64,000 nt of DNA, from positions 1-64,000 of the forward strand of contig NZ_LMKP01000008.1 in NCBI RefSeq assembly GCF_001421715.1. Direction: 5' to 3'. Below, piece after piece: positions 8,386-16,663 of the stretch. The position numbers and the translations under genes are program-made. The notes under the pieces are model-generated. The model worked only from the letters and a program-made list of their open reading frames with translations. It made no database searches and was not told the origin of the DNA. Within the stretch, counting starts at the first letter, position 1; every line of letters begins with the position of its first letter. The DNA comes from Sphingomonas sp. Leaf22 (lineage in GTDB: Bacteria > Pseudomonadota > Alphaproteobacteria > Sphingomonadales > Sphingomonadaceae).

Positions 8386-9767
8386 GCGGCGAACTGGTGA
8401 ACGCCCCCCAGACGGGGCAGAACATCGTACCGGTCGCGCAGGCGATCCGCGAACGGCTGGAAATCGACGATTCGCCCAACAAGGCGCTGCGCGCCGGCGT
8501 CATCATCGCCGTGCTGTTCTTCGTCGTGCTGCTCGGCTGGGCGTCGTTCGCCCGGCTCGATGCGGCGGCGGCGGGGGACGGCCGGGTCGTGGTGTCGGGC
8601 AATCGCCAGACGGTGCAGCACCGCGACGGCGGCTATGTCGAGCATCTCGACGTCCGCGAGGGGCAGCACGTCAACCAGGGGCAGGTCATCATCCGCCTGC
8701 GCGGGGCGGAGGTTCAGGCGACCGAACGCGCGCTCGCCGGCAGCGTAATCGATCTACAGGCGCAGCGCGCCCGCCTCGAAGCCGAAATCCGCGGCACGCC
8801 GATCCAGTGGCCGGCAAGCTTCGCACAGGCGACCGGCGACGACCGGACGCTGGTCGAACGCGCCAAGACGTTGCAGATCGCGCAGCAGAGCGCGCGCAAC
8901 AACGCGCTGACCGCCAACCGCGCGGTGATCCGCCAGCAACAGGCCGAAGCGTCGCAGAGCATCGGCGGCTATTCGGCGCAGTCGCGCGCCAGTTCCGAAC
9001 AGCGCCGCTCGCTGGAGGAACAGCTGGCCAGCACCAAGCGGCTGGCCGATGAAGGCTATGTCTCGCGCAACTCCGTCCGCCAGATCGAACGGTCGATCCA
9101 GCAGCTTGAAGGGGCCGATGCCGATTATGCGTCGCGCGCTCGTGCCGCCCGCGAACAGGTGGGTCAGGCCCGCGAATCGTCGGTCGCGACCTCGCGTCGG
9201 TATATCGAGGACGCGGCGACGCTGTTGCGCGATACCCAGTTCCAGCTGAACGAGGTGATGCCGAAATGGATCGCCGCGAAGGAACAGCTGGAACGCACCG
9301 TCATCCGCGCGCCGGTCGCCGGGCGGGTGGTCGAACTGCGCGTCTTCTCGCAAGGCGGCGTGGTGCAGGCCGGACAGCCGATCCTCGACATCGTGCCCGA
9401 TGCCGCACCGCTGGTCGTCCGCGCCAATTTCGACCCGAGCGACATCGACGGCGTCTATGAAGGACGTCAAGCGGAAGTGAAGTTCCTGTCGCTGCACGAA
9501 CGCGATCTGCCGATTCTGCTCGGCAACATCCGCAACGTGTCCGCCGACAGCCTGACCGACGAGAAGTCGGGCCGCAGCTACTTCACCGCCGAGATCGTGG
9601 TGCCGCAGTCGCAGATCGCGATGCTGAAGGAAGTCCGCGGGGCCGACACCGGCATCCGCGCCGGCGTGCCGGTCAGCGTATTGGTGAAGCTGCGTCCACG
9701 TACCGCGCTGCAATATATGCTCGATCCGCTGACCGAGGCGTTCCGCCGGTCGCTGCACGAGCGTTGA
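8382..9767 (+). CDS. Type I secretion membrane fusion protein (HlyD/PrtE/AtrB type)
   Basis: The 461-residue adaptor links the ABC exporter to the outer-membrane channel. It has one N-terminal transmembrane helix (about residues 42-60, AGVIIAVLFFVVLLGW), a lipoyl-like half (GGYVEHLDVREGQHV), a long periplasmic alpha-helical/coiled-coil region (about 110-300) and a second lipoyl/beta-barrel part (VIRAPVAGRVVEL). GTG 8382 is chosen because a strong GGAGGTGAA ribosome site ends three bases before it and the start overlaps the exporter stop. Confidence 0.93.
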   Translation: MSGELVNAPQTGQNIVPVAQAIRERLEIDDSPNKALRAGVIIAVLFFVVLLGWASFARLDAAAAGDGRVVVSGNRQTVQHRDGGYVEHLDVREGQHVNQGQVIIRLRGAEVQATERALAGSVIDLQAQRARLEAEIRGTPIQWPASFAQATGDDRTLVERAKTLQIAQQSARNNALTANRAVIRQQQAEASQSIGGYSAQSRASSEQRRSLEEQLASTKRLADEGYVSRNSVRQIERSIQQLEGADADYASRARAAREQVGQARESSVATSRRYIEDAATLLRDTQFQLNEVMPKWIAAKEQLERTVIRAPVAGRVVELRVFSQGGVVQAGQPILDIVPDAAPLVVRANFDPSDIDGVYEGRQAEVKFLSLHERDLPILLGNIRNVSADSLTDEKSGRSYFTAEIVVPQSQIAMLKEVRGADTGIRAGVPVSVLVKLRPRTALQYMLDPLTEAFRRSLHER

Positions 9768-9775
9768 TCGACCCT

Positions 9776-9810
9776 GTGCCGGACGGGCGGAAACGCGCTT
9801 CGTCCGGCAC
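9776..9810 (+). terminator. Hairpin after the adaptor gene
   Basis: A perfect 10-bp inverted repeat GTGCCGGACG/CGTCCGGCAC with a 15-nt loop lies 9 bp after the adaptor stop, followed by only two T. It may attenuate rather than end transcription before the TolC-type gene. Confidence 0.45.
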
Positions 9811-9915
9811 TTATCAGGGTTACTTCTGTCGGGCGCTGCGATAAGGATCGCGGCATCGACACGACCGCCCGTCCGGACAGGGAAGCCGGAGGCAGGTTCT
9901 GACAAGGGGGATTTT

Positions 9916-11640
9916 ATGTCGGCGGGATATCGTTCGCGCGCACTGTTGCTGCTGTCGGTGGCGCTGACCGGGGTCGCCCCGGCGATGGCGCAGGTCGCCC
10001 GTCCGACGACGCGACCGGCCACGCGACCGGCGCAGCCTGCCCTCACCCCGATGCGGTCGGACCCGGTGTCGTCGGAAATCCCGACCCTGCCCGCCGATCC
10101 CAATGCGCGGACCGAAACGCTGGCCGAGGCGGTGGCCGATGCCTATCGCCACAATCCGCAGCTCGAGGCGCAGCGCGCCCAGCTGCGTTCGATCGACGAA
10201 AGCGTCATCCAGGCCAGCTCGCCCTATCGTCTGCGCTCCAGCGTCGTCGGCACGGTCCGGTACCAGGAGCAGGTGCAGCGGCAGATCTTCTTCAACGATC
10301 TGGTCACCAACCGGAACCGCGCGACCGGCGCGTCGCTGACCGCGTCGCAGATCCTGTTCAACGGCGGTCGTACCGCCGCGCAGGTGTCGGCAGCCGAGGC
10401 CGATGTGCTGTCGGCGCGCGAACGGCTGCGCGAGGTCGAGAGCTTCATCCTGTTCGAAGTCGTCGATGCCTATGCATCGGTGCTGCGCGACCAGACGCTG
10501 ATCGCGATCCAGCGGCGCTCGGTCGATTCGTACCAGCGGCAGGTCGATCAGGCGCAGGCGCGCGAACGCGCGGGCGACCTGACCCAGACCGACATCAATC
10601 AGGCGCAGGCCCAGCTCGGGCTGGTGCAGGCGCAGCTGGCGCAGGGCGAGGCCAATCTGGAGCGCAGCCGCGGCCGTTTCGCCGTCGCGGTCGGGCGCAA
10701 TCCGGGTAATCTGGCCCCGCCGCCTGTTCTCCCGGGCATCCCGACATCAATCGACCTCGCGTTCCGCAGCGCCGAGCAGGAAAGCCCGGCATTGTGGCAG
10801 GCGATCCTGAACGAACGCGGCGCGCGGGCGCGGATCGCCGCCGAGCGTGCCGAGCGCAATCCGGTGCTGAGCGCGGATGCGTCGATCGGCCTGAACGACC
10901 CCACCGGCATCGGTTTCGACAATCTGCGTCGCGGCGCGAGCGCGTCGGCGACGCTGACCGTGCCGCTGCTGACCGGCGGCGTGGTCGATTCGCGCGTGCG
11001 GCAAGCGCTGGCGAACCAGCAGGCGCAGGCGTTCACCGTCGAGGCGACCCGCCGGGGCGTGTCGTCGCAGGTGCAGCAGGCGTGGAACCAGACGATCTCG
11101 TCGGGTGAACAGCAGACGATCGGCCTGCGCAGCGTCGAGGCGGCGGCCCGCGCGCTGGAAGGCGTGCGGCGCGGATTCCAGGAAGGCTTCCGTTCGAACT
11201 TCGAAGTGCTCGATTCGGAGCAGCGGCTGCTCAACTCGCAACAGCTGGTCGCGAACGCCGAATATCAGCGTTACAGCTCGCAGGCGACGCTGCTGACCTA
11301 TATCGGCCGGCTGGAAACCGCGTTGCTCAATCCGGGGGCCGCGACCTATGACATGGAGCGCAACCTGAAGAAACAGAAGGCGATGCAGATCGATCCCTTC
11401 CAGCCTTTCGTCAGTGTCCTCGACAAGCTGGCGCGCGCGCCGGACGATCCCAAGGAAGCGCCGGCAGTGCCGGTCGCCGGCCCGCCGAACCTGCTGCCGC
11501 CGACCGCCCCGCTGCCCGGCCGTCCGCTCGGCACCGCGCTGCCGGTGTTCAAAGACCCCGGTGCGATCGCGCTCCCGGCCGACGATACCGCCCCGCCGTC
11601 GGCACGACGCAACCCGGCGGCCGCCCGCAAGGACGACTGA
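9916..11640 (+). CDS. TolC-family outer-membrane channel of the type I system
   Basis: The 574-residue protein starts with a Sec signal peptide (MSAGYRSRALLLL...APAMAQ) and contains the two-fold repeated TolC architecture: TLAEAVADAYRHNPQLEAQRA near residue 70, SASQ/ILFNGG-type strands, long coiled-coil helices, and a second repeat ending with FEVLDSEQRLLNSQQ and ATLLTYIGRLE. It would form the outer-membrane and periplasmic tunnel for substrates delivered by the ABC/HlyD pair upstream. A proline-rich tail of about 80 residues (515-574) extends beyond the TolC fold. AAGGGGG at 9902-9908 is the ribosome site. Confidence 0.92.
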   Translation: MSAGYRSRALLLLSVALTGVAPAMAQVARPTTRPATRPAQPALTPMRSDPVSSEIPTLPADPNARTETLAEAVADAYRHNPQLEAQRAQLRSIDESVIQASSPYRLRSSVVGTVRYQEQVQRQIFFNDLVTNRNRATGASLTASQILFNGGRTAAQVSAAEADVLSARERLREVESFILFEVVDAYASVLRDQTLIAIQRRSVDSYQRQVDQAQARERAGDLTQTDINQAQAQLGLVQAQLAQGEANLERSRGRFAVAVGRNPGNLAPPPVLPGIPTSIDLAFRSAEQESPALWQAILNERGARARIAAERAERNPVLSADASIGLNDPTGIGFDNLRRGASASATLTVPLLTGGVVDSRVRQALANQQAQAFTVEATRRGVSSQVQQAWNQTISSGEQQTIGLRSVEAAARALEGVRRGFQEGFRSNFEVLDSEQRLLNSQQLVANAEYQRYSSQATLLTYIGRLETALLNPGAATYDMERNLKKQKAMQIDPFQPFVSVLDKLARAPDDPKEAPAVPVAGPPNLLPPTAPLPGRPLGTALPVFKDPGAIALPADDTAPPSARRNPAAARKDD

Positions 11641-11648
11641 GGATCTGG

Positions 11649-11681
11649 CGCGGTCGGGCTGTTGGTCCGGCCGCGTTTTTT
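11649..11681 (+). terminator. Rho-independent terminator after TolC-type gene
   Basis: CGCGGTCGG pairs with CCGGCCGCG (one G-U pair) across a 9-nt loop and is followed by six T. It closes the type I secretion operon. Confidence 0.8.
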
Positions 11682-11846
11682 CTGGACGGGCTGATCGGCA
11701 AAGGATCTCTTCGTGAATTGCCGGGGCACGGGACCCGAGGCGCACGCTCCGTCCGACCGCACACTTGCGAAAACACTTTCCTACAAGCTGTCGCCTATGG
11801 AACGAACCGTGAACGATCCACCTGGATCGTCAGCGGGAGAATGTTC

Positions 11847-12113
11847 ATGTCCGATCCGTTCCAGTCCTTCACCGATTCGCCGGTCGGTCCGGCCCGCACC
11901 GCGGTCGCGGTGACGCCGAGCGACAGCGCACCGCTGCCCCGTCTGCCCAAGGCGCTTTATATCGGGGGCGGCGGCGACGTGACGCTGCGCTGCGTCGACA
12001 GCAGTGCCGACATCGTGTTGAGCGCGGTGCCGGGGGGCAGCGTGCTGCCGGTGCGGGCGCAGTTCGTGCGTGCGACCGGAACGACCGCCACCGCGATCGT
12101 GGCGCTCGGCTGA
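11847..12113 (+). CDS. Small GTA-type head-spike base protein (GhsA-like)
   Basis: This 88-residue protein has the signature of the family named after Rhodobacter capsulatus rcc01079, the spike-base protein on gene transfer agent heads: a DPF start, VTPSD around residue 26, RLPKALYIGGGGDV, a VPGGSVLPVR turn and an ATGTTAT...VAL end. No signal peptide is seen. The ATG at 11847 follows GGGAGA at the right distance; an ATG six bases earlier is less well placed. Its stop overlaps the next start (TGATG), so the pair is coupled. No GTA head or tail genes are in the window. The family assignment rests on recalled motif similarity. Confidence 0.7.
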   Translation: MSDPFQSFTDSPVGPARTAVAVTPSDSAPLPRLPKALYIGGGGDVTLRCVDSSADIVLSAVPGGSVLPVRAQFVRATGTTATAIVALG

Positions 12114-13702
12114 TGCTGGGGTTCGCCTTCAATGTCGGCGCATCGCGCGGGCGACGCAGGGCCACGCCGTCATGGCGTGGTGCGACCCGCGACCTGATCG
12201 CGCGGATGGACCCGCCGCCCTCCGTCGACCGGACGGCGCAGATCGACCGGCTGATCGGCGCGCTGATCGATGCCGATATCTGGAGCCGGCTGGATACCGT
12301 GCTGATCCTCGCCGCGCATGGTCCGAAAGTGGCGCTGCTGAACTGGACCGGACGGCGCGATGCGGCGATCGGCGGTGGCACGCCGGTGTTCGTGCCCGAT
12401 CGCGGCTATTGGTGCGACGGGCTGGACGACTGGATCGACACCGCGCTGGCACCGGTTGCGGGGACGCAGTTCCAGCGGAACGCCGCGATGGTGGGCGCGT
12501 GGACGCGCAAGGACGCACGCAACCCGGCCGCGCCGATCGGGACGATCACCGGCAGCTCGCTGCTGATCAACCCGCGCAACGTCGGCAATGCCAGCACCGG
12601 GCGGCTGAACGGGACGACGCTGGTCGCAGGCGGTACCGTCGACACCGGCTATGGCTTTACCGCCATCGACCGCAGCAGTTCGTCGCGCCTGCGCCAGATC
12701 ATCAACGGCCGGGTGACCGGCAGCACCAGTTCGGCGACGTCGACCACGCCGGCATCGGCGACGATCGGACTGGGACTGACCAACGACATCTATTCGGAGG
12801 GGCAGTTCTGCGCATTCGTCGCCGGCGGCACGCTGTCCGACGCGCAGCACCAGACGCTGGCGACGACGCTGGCCGGCTATATGCGCGAAGTCGGCGTCGC
12901 CCCCCTGCCCGCCCCGACCACCCGGACCTTGCCGTCGTCGCAAAGCATCGCCCTGCCCGATGGATCGGCACCGATTAGCGCCGGCAGCGGCATGGCGGTC
13001 ACCGGCATCACCCGCGATCTGGCCGGTCGCTGGTATCTCGGCAATGGCCGACCGACCCGGACCGCGTTGCTGTTCACCCGGATGAAGCCCGACCTGTCGG
13101 CGATCGACGAGGAATTCGACCTGACGCGACTGGGGCTGTCGAGCGACTTTGCCGGATCGTGTCAGGGCATGACCTGCGACCGGACGACGGGACGGATCTG
13201 GTTCCTGTTGAAACAGGCGGGCAGCAGCGGCGACAAGACCTATCTGGCGAGCTTCGATCCGGCGACGGGCGCGCTGGCGGGTGCGCCGACGCTGGTCCTG
13301 CCGGGCGACAACGGCATCGCCTTTGATTCGCGGCGCGACGGTTTCTGGATCGTGCGCGATCAGAACGAGTTAGTATTGTACGATCGACAGGGTCGGCCAC
13401 GCACCGGCGCGATCGAGCTGCCCGCGAACAGCGACCATGTGGTCGTCGTCGAAACCGCGCAGGGTGACTATGCGGTCGGCGATATCCTCGTCACCTTTGG
13501 TGCGAACGGCGCGGCCGGATCGCTGCTTCGCCTGCGGACCGGCGACTATGGCGGGCCGAATCAGATCGCGATCGACGTCCTGACCGGGGCCGATTCGGTC
13601 GAAGGCGTTCATATCCAGGGCAATTCGCTGTGGATCGGCAATGACGGCGCAACGAATTCGGGCAATCCCCCGCGAAATCGTCTGTTGACCTATCTGCCCT
13701 GA
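12113..13702 (+). CDS. Phage/GTA spike- or tail-fibre-like protein
   Basis: The 529-residue protein has no signal peptide. Residues about 40-270 resemble a module common in phage tail/fibre proteins: LIGALIDADIWSRLDTV, AAHGPKVALLNW, a PVFVPDRGYWCDG strand and DDWIDTALAP, which suggests a concanavalin-like ligand-binding jelly roll. Residues about 300-529 look like a beta-propeller with repeated strand motifs (GITRDLAGRWYLGNG, MTCDRTTGRIWFL, GIAFDSRRDGFWIV, SVEGVHIQGNSLWIGND). It is translationally coupled to the GhsA-like gene, matching the two-gene spike-base plus fibre arrangement of R. capsulatus. A role as a polysaccharide-binding fibre is inference. Confidence 0.6.
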   Translation: MLGFAFNVGASRGRRRATPSWRGATRDLIARMDPPPSVDRTAQIDRLIGALIDADIWSRLDTVLILAAHGPKVALLNWTGRRDAAIGGGTPVFVPDRGYWCDGLDDWIDTALAPVAGTQFQRNAAMVGAWTRKDARNPAAPIGTITGSSLLINPRNVGNASTGRLNGTTLVAGGTVDTGYGFTAIDRSSSSRLRQIINGRVTGSTSSATSTTPASATIGLGLTNDIYSEGQFCAFVAGGTLSDAQHQTLATTLAGYMREVGVAPLPAPTTRTLPSSQSIALPDGSAPISAGSGMAVTGITRDLAGRWYLGNGRPTRTALLFTRMKPDLSAIDEEFDLTRLGLSSDFAGSCQGMTCDRTTGRIWFLLKQAGSSGDKTYLASFDPATGALAGAPTLVLPGDNGIAFDSRRDGFWIVRDQNELVLYDRQGRPRTGAIELPANSDHVVVVETAQGDYAVGDILVTFGANGAAGSLLRLRTGDYGGPNQIAIDVLTGADSVEGVHIQGNSLWIGNDGATNSGNPPRNRLLTYLP

Positions 13703-13706
13703 CGAA

Positions 13707-13770
13707 CGGATCGGCGCGGGCCACCGGTTGCCCGCGCCGATCCGTCCCGTCGGGGGACGCGCGTCCCCCG
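13707..13770 (+). terminator. Tandem strong hairpins ending the spike cassette
   Basis: A perfect 15-bp inverted repeat (13707-13721 with 13730-13744, loop CACCGGTT) is followed by a perfect 20-bp palindrome CGGGGGACGCGCGTCCCCCG (13751-13770). There is no T tract, so these look like transcript-end stabilisers or factor-dependent terminators. Confidence 0.6.
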
Positions 13771-14122
13771 ATCGGACAGAATTCGTTACGGTAGCGGCCA
13801 ATGGTGTGCCGACGTCGATCAACGACCTTCAATCCTGCATTCGGCCGTTTGGGTAAACGGCCAGTCCACCATTTGCCGTATCATGACGGCACGCCGAATA
13901 GTCCTTGATCAGCCAAGGTTCTGCAATGGAACGCGAGAGCTCGCGAGGACACCATATCGTCGGGCGTCCAACAATCTTCGGTAAACACCCTTATAACCTC
14001 GTACTTTAGAACATCGGAAAAGGGATTCGGTGTCTATGGTCCTTGGGTTTGCGAAGCAGTCCAGACACTGCTCACCGCGAGTTCCACCGAGATTTCACAA
14101 TCATTTTCGGCGGGGAAAATCG
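13771..14122. other. Intergenic leader before the VCBS-like gene
   Basis: About 350 bp without a gene, richer in A/T than its surroundings. It contains a small inverted repeat GGCCGTTT/AAACGGCC near 13843-13862. A reading frame open from 14030 lacks a ribosome site; GGGGAAAA at 14112-14119 instead supports ATG 14123. The promoter of the downstream gene presumably lies here. Confidence 0.5.
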
Positions 14123-16042
14123 ATGACCATGAACAGCGCAGTCGCAAACGGCGAACTTCATCTTCAGGGCACTTATCTGAGCATCGGCATCAATGCCGAC
14201 GGCAACCTTGGCACCACCAAGAACGCACCGACCGGTTTCGCGACCGACGCCGACAGCGGCTTCCTGCGCGTCGGCATGTTCGCCGACCTCGACGGGTTCG
14301 GCCAGGGCAACGCGACCACGCTCGACGACGCGCTGCTGCAGGGCCGTTCGATCGAAGGGTTCAACATCGGCTACACGATCGGTTCGAACAAGGTCGTGCA
14401 GAGCAACCAGATGCTCACCGGCTATCACCAGATCAACGGCAAGCTGAGCGATGCCAGCACCGAAACCGAAGGCAAGGCGATCTGGAACGGCGCGACCAAG
14501 GACAATCTGGGCGTCGCACAGACCATCACGCTGGCCAATGACGCCAAGTACATCAAGATCGACGTCACGCTGACCAACAATTCGGCGACGACCATGAACG
14601 ACGTCCGCTACATGCGGACCGCCGATCCCGATCAGGCCGGCAAGTACGACACCGCGAACAAGATCGAAAAGCAGGGCAACGGCGCGCTGGTCACCGCGAT
14701 GCTGCAAAAGGACACCCCCTTCTTCCTGTATTCGCAGGACGCCCGGGCGACCGCTTCCTTCTACGGCTTCGTCAATCTCGATCCCTATGCAGCGACCAAC
14801 ACGTCGCAGGCGCAGGGCTATACCAAGACGGTCGACCAGACGCTGAACCTGACCTTCGGCCTCGGCACGCTGAAGCCCGGTGAATCGACCAAGATCACGC
14901 TGTACATGGGCGTCACCGACAATCTGAAGTCGACCATTGCCCAGATCGACGCCGGCAAGGCACCGGTCGTCGTCAACCTCGCCCCCGAAGCGGTGGCCGA
15001 CGCCTTTGACGGCGATCAGGACAATGCGGTGACCGGCAACGTCCTGTCGAACGACAAGGACCCAGAGGGCAAGAAGCTGACCGCCAGCCTGCTCGACGGT
15101 CCGGACCATGGCACGATCACCTTCTCGGCCGACGGTTCGTTCATCTACACGCCGGACGCCGGCTGGAGCGGCGGCGACAGCTTCACCTATGCCGCATCGG
15201 ATGGTGTGCATAACTCGAACGCCACCGTCGACCTGTCGATCGAGGCCGCCCCGGTCATCGAGGAACCGGTGATCGAACTGCCCCCGGTCGTCGCTCCGGT
15301 CGTTCTGCCGCCGGTGTCGACCGATCCGTTCCTCGACCTGCTCCAGGCCGCGTCGGTGATCCATGGCAATGCCAGCGCCAACGAAATCCTGACGGGTACC
15401 GCCGGCGCCGACGTCTTCCACTTCTCGAACGCTGCCACCACCGGTCAGGACCGCATCATCGGCTTCGGCAAGAGCGACCTCTTCGTCACCGATGCCAAGC
15501 TGTACGACGGCAACAATGACGGCATCATCGCCCTGTCGCGGAACAAGGTGTCGATCGACGGCGGCAAGAATGGCGACACCGTCGTGATCGAAGGTGTGTC
15601 GAAGCTGCGCTTCCTCGGCACCGACGATGCGGGACATGCGGTCTATGCCGATGCCAGCGCCCGTCCGAAGAGCGCCAAGGAAGGCACCACCGCCGACGAC
15701 GCCTTCATGGGCGACGCCCGCAACAAGTCGAAGAACGTGTTCTTCTTCGACACCAACCACGGCCTCGACCTCGGCAACGACACGATCGGCAACTTCGGCA
15801 AGCACGACCTGGTCGTCACGACCACGAAGCTGGCCGACGACAACAGCGACGGCATCGTCAGCGCCACCGGCGGCAAGTTCGCGCTGCCCGGCGACACCGG
15901 CTCGCTGCTGGTCAGCGATACCAAGGGTGCCGCGATCGACTCGCTCGAATTCGACGGATCGGTCGTCCGCGACGGGCTGACCTACTATGTCTACTCGCTG
16001 GTCGGATCGGTCGGCACCGACGCGAGCGATCTGAGCTTCTGA
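14123..16042 (+). CDS. Large cell-surface protein with cadherin/VCBS-like domain and two C-terminal repeat modules
   Basis: The 639-residue protein has no Sec signal, as expected for a type I substrate. Residues about 1-285 form an unrecognised beta-rich domain. Residues about 287-372 are a Big_9/VCBS cadherin-like domain (NLAPEAVADAF...GNVLSNDKDPEG...GDSFTYAASDG). A Pro/Val linker follows (about 375-405). The C-terminal part carries two copies (about 429-525 and 537-630) of a module with a DxNxDGI loop (LYDGNNDGIIA; LADDNSDGIVS), the second ending LEFDG...YYVYSLVGS. The last residues DASDLSF fit an acidic-hydrophobic type I export end. It lies a few kb from the exporter genes. The precise role (adhesin or matrix protein) is unknown. 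Confidence 0.75.
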   Translation: MTMNSAVANGELHLQGTYLSIGINADGNLGTTKNAPTGFATDADSGFLRVGMFADLDGFGQGNATTLDDALLQGRSIEGFNIGYTIGSNKVVQSNQMLTGYHQINGKLSDASTETEGKAIWNGATKDNLGVAQTITLANDAKYIKIDVTLTNNSATTMNDVRYMRTADPDQAGKYDTANKIEKQGNGALVTAMLQKDTPFFLYSQDARATASFYGFVNLDPYAATNTSQAQGYTKTVDQTLNLTFGLGTLKPGESTKITLYMGVTDNLKSTIAQIDAGKAPVVVNLAPEAVADAFDGDQDNAVTGNVLSNDKDPEGKKLTASLLDGPDHGTITFSADGSFIYTPDAGWSGGDSFTYAASDGVHNSNATVDLSIEAAPVIEEPVIELPPVVAPVVLPPVSTDPFLDLLQAASVIHGNASANEILTGTAGADVFHFSNAATTGQDRIIGFGKSDLFVTDAKLYDGNNDGIIALSRNKVSIDGGKNGDTVVIEGVSKLRFLGTDDAGHAVYADASARPKSAKEGTTADDAFMGDARNKSKNVFFFDTNHGLDLGNDTIGNFGKHDLVVTTTKLADDNSDGIVSATGGKFALPGDTGSLLVSDTKGAAIDSLEFDGSVVRDGLTYYVYSLVGSVGTDASDLSF

Positions 16043-16065
16043 ACCGTCCCATCGGGACACAAGCG

Positions 16066-16092
16066 AACGCCGGTCCCGCAAGGGCCGGCGTT
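16066..16092 (+). terminator. Hairpin after the VCBS-like gene
   Basis: AACGCCGGTCCC pairs with GGGCCGGCGTT around a GCAA tetraloop, with one bulged base. It starts 23 bp after the stop. Confidence 0.65.
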
Positions 16093-16209
16093 CTGCCGTT
16101 CAGCGGCGTGCCGCACACGCGAAAAAGTTAACGAAAAGCGCCGCGCGCATTTGGCACATCGTTTCTTCACCTTTACAGGCTATCGATGGGGAATCGGTGG
16201 GAGGAAGCC

Positions 16210-16431
16210 ATGCATCTCGATAATCTTTGCGCCATCATTGCCGAAGTCGAACTGATGGGCGGCGACCCGGTCAGTGAGATCCTCGCGCCCAGCGAAGTGC
16301 GCGCCATCGCCGAAGCGGTACTGGCGATCAGCGCGGCCGCGCCGGCGGCGCATGGCGAAGCCGCTACCCCGTTCGCCAGCGTGTGGATGCAGACGATCCC
16401 GCCGTTCATGCACGATTGTTTCAGCGCGTAA
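16210..16431 (+). CDS. Small protein of unknown function
   Basis: A 73-residue frame begins at ATG 16210 behind a strong GGGAGGAAG ribosome site (16198-16206). The product is acidic and mainly helical (HLDNLCAIIAEVELMGG, APSEVRAIAEAVLAISAAAP) with a hydrophobic alanine stretch and the end PPFMHDCFSA. No signal peptide or known domain is recognised. It stands between the VCBS-like substrate gene and the nuclease gene with hairpins on both sides, so it is probably transcribed on its own. The ribosome site is the main reason to believe it. Confidence 0.5.
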   Translation: MHLDNLCAIIAEVELMGGDPVSEILAPSEVRAIAEAVLAISAAAPAAHGEAATPFASVWMQTIPPFMHDCFSA

Positions 16432-16437
16432 CGCAGC

Positions 16438-16512
16438 CGGGCCGGGCCTTCCCCGGCCCGTGATGATGACCGACGGCGACCGGGCACGCGATGGCGTTCC
16501 CGGTCGCCGTCG
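16438..16512 (+). terminator. Two hairpins after the small gene
   Basis: CGGGCCGGG/CCCGGCCCG (16438-16460) is followed by a perfect 14-bp stem CGACGGCGACCGGG/CCCGGTCGCCGTCG (16471-16512) and TTT. The second is the likelier terminator. Confidence 0.65.
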
Positions 16513-16663
16513 TTTCGGGGCTGGCGCGGGCGCGACCCCCTGACGTTCGGGCATCGTGGTACGGAACCGACCGAGCAGGACGGCCAGCATTATGATTACG
16601 GGAAATTAATATGACTGTCATGTAACCACCCTACCCAGCGGACAAATCACAAGGGGACGTGGC

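Noticed and set aside
12113..13702. Treating the spike/fibre-like gene as another type I substrate
   Set aside because: It has no RTX repeats, none of the shared modules and no hydrophobic-acidic C-terminal end; its coupling to the spike-base gene points elsewhere.
14030..14122. Upstream extension of the VCBS-like protein (start near 14030)
   Set aside because: It reads as basic noise without a signal peptide; GGGGAAAA before ATG 14123 fits better.
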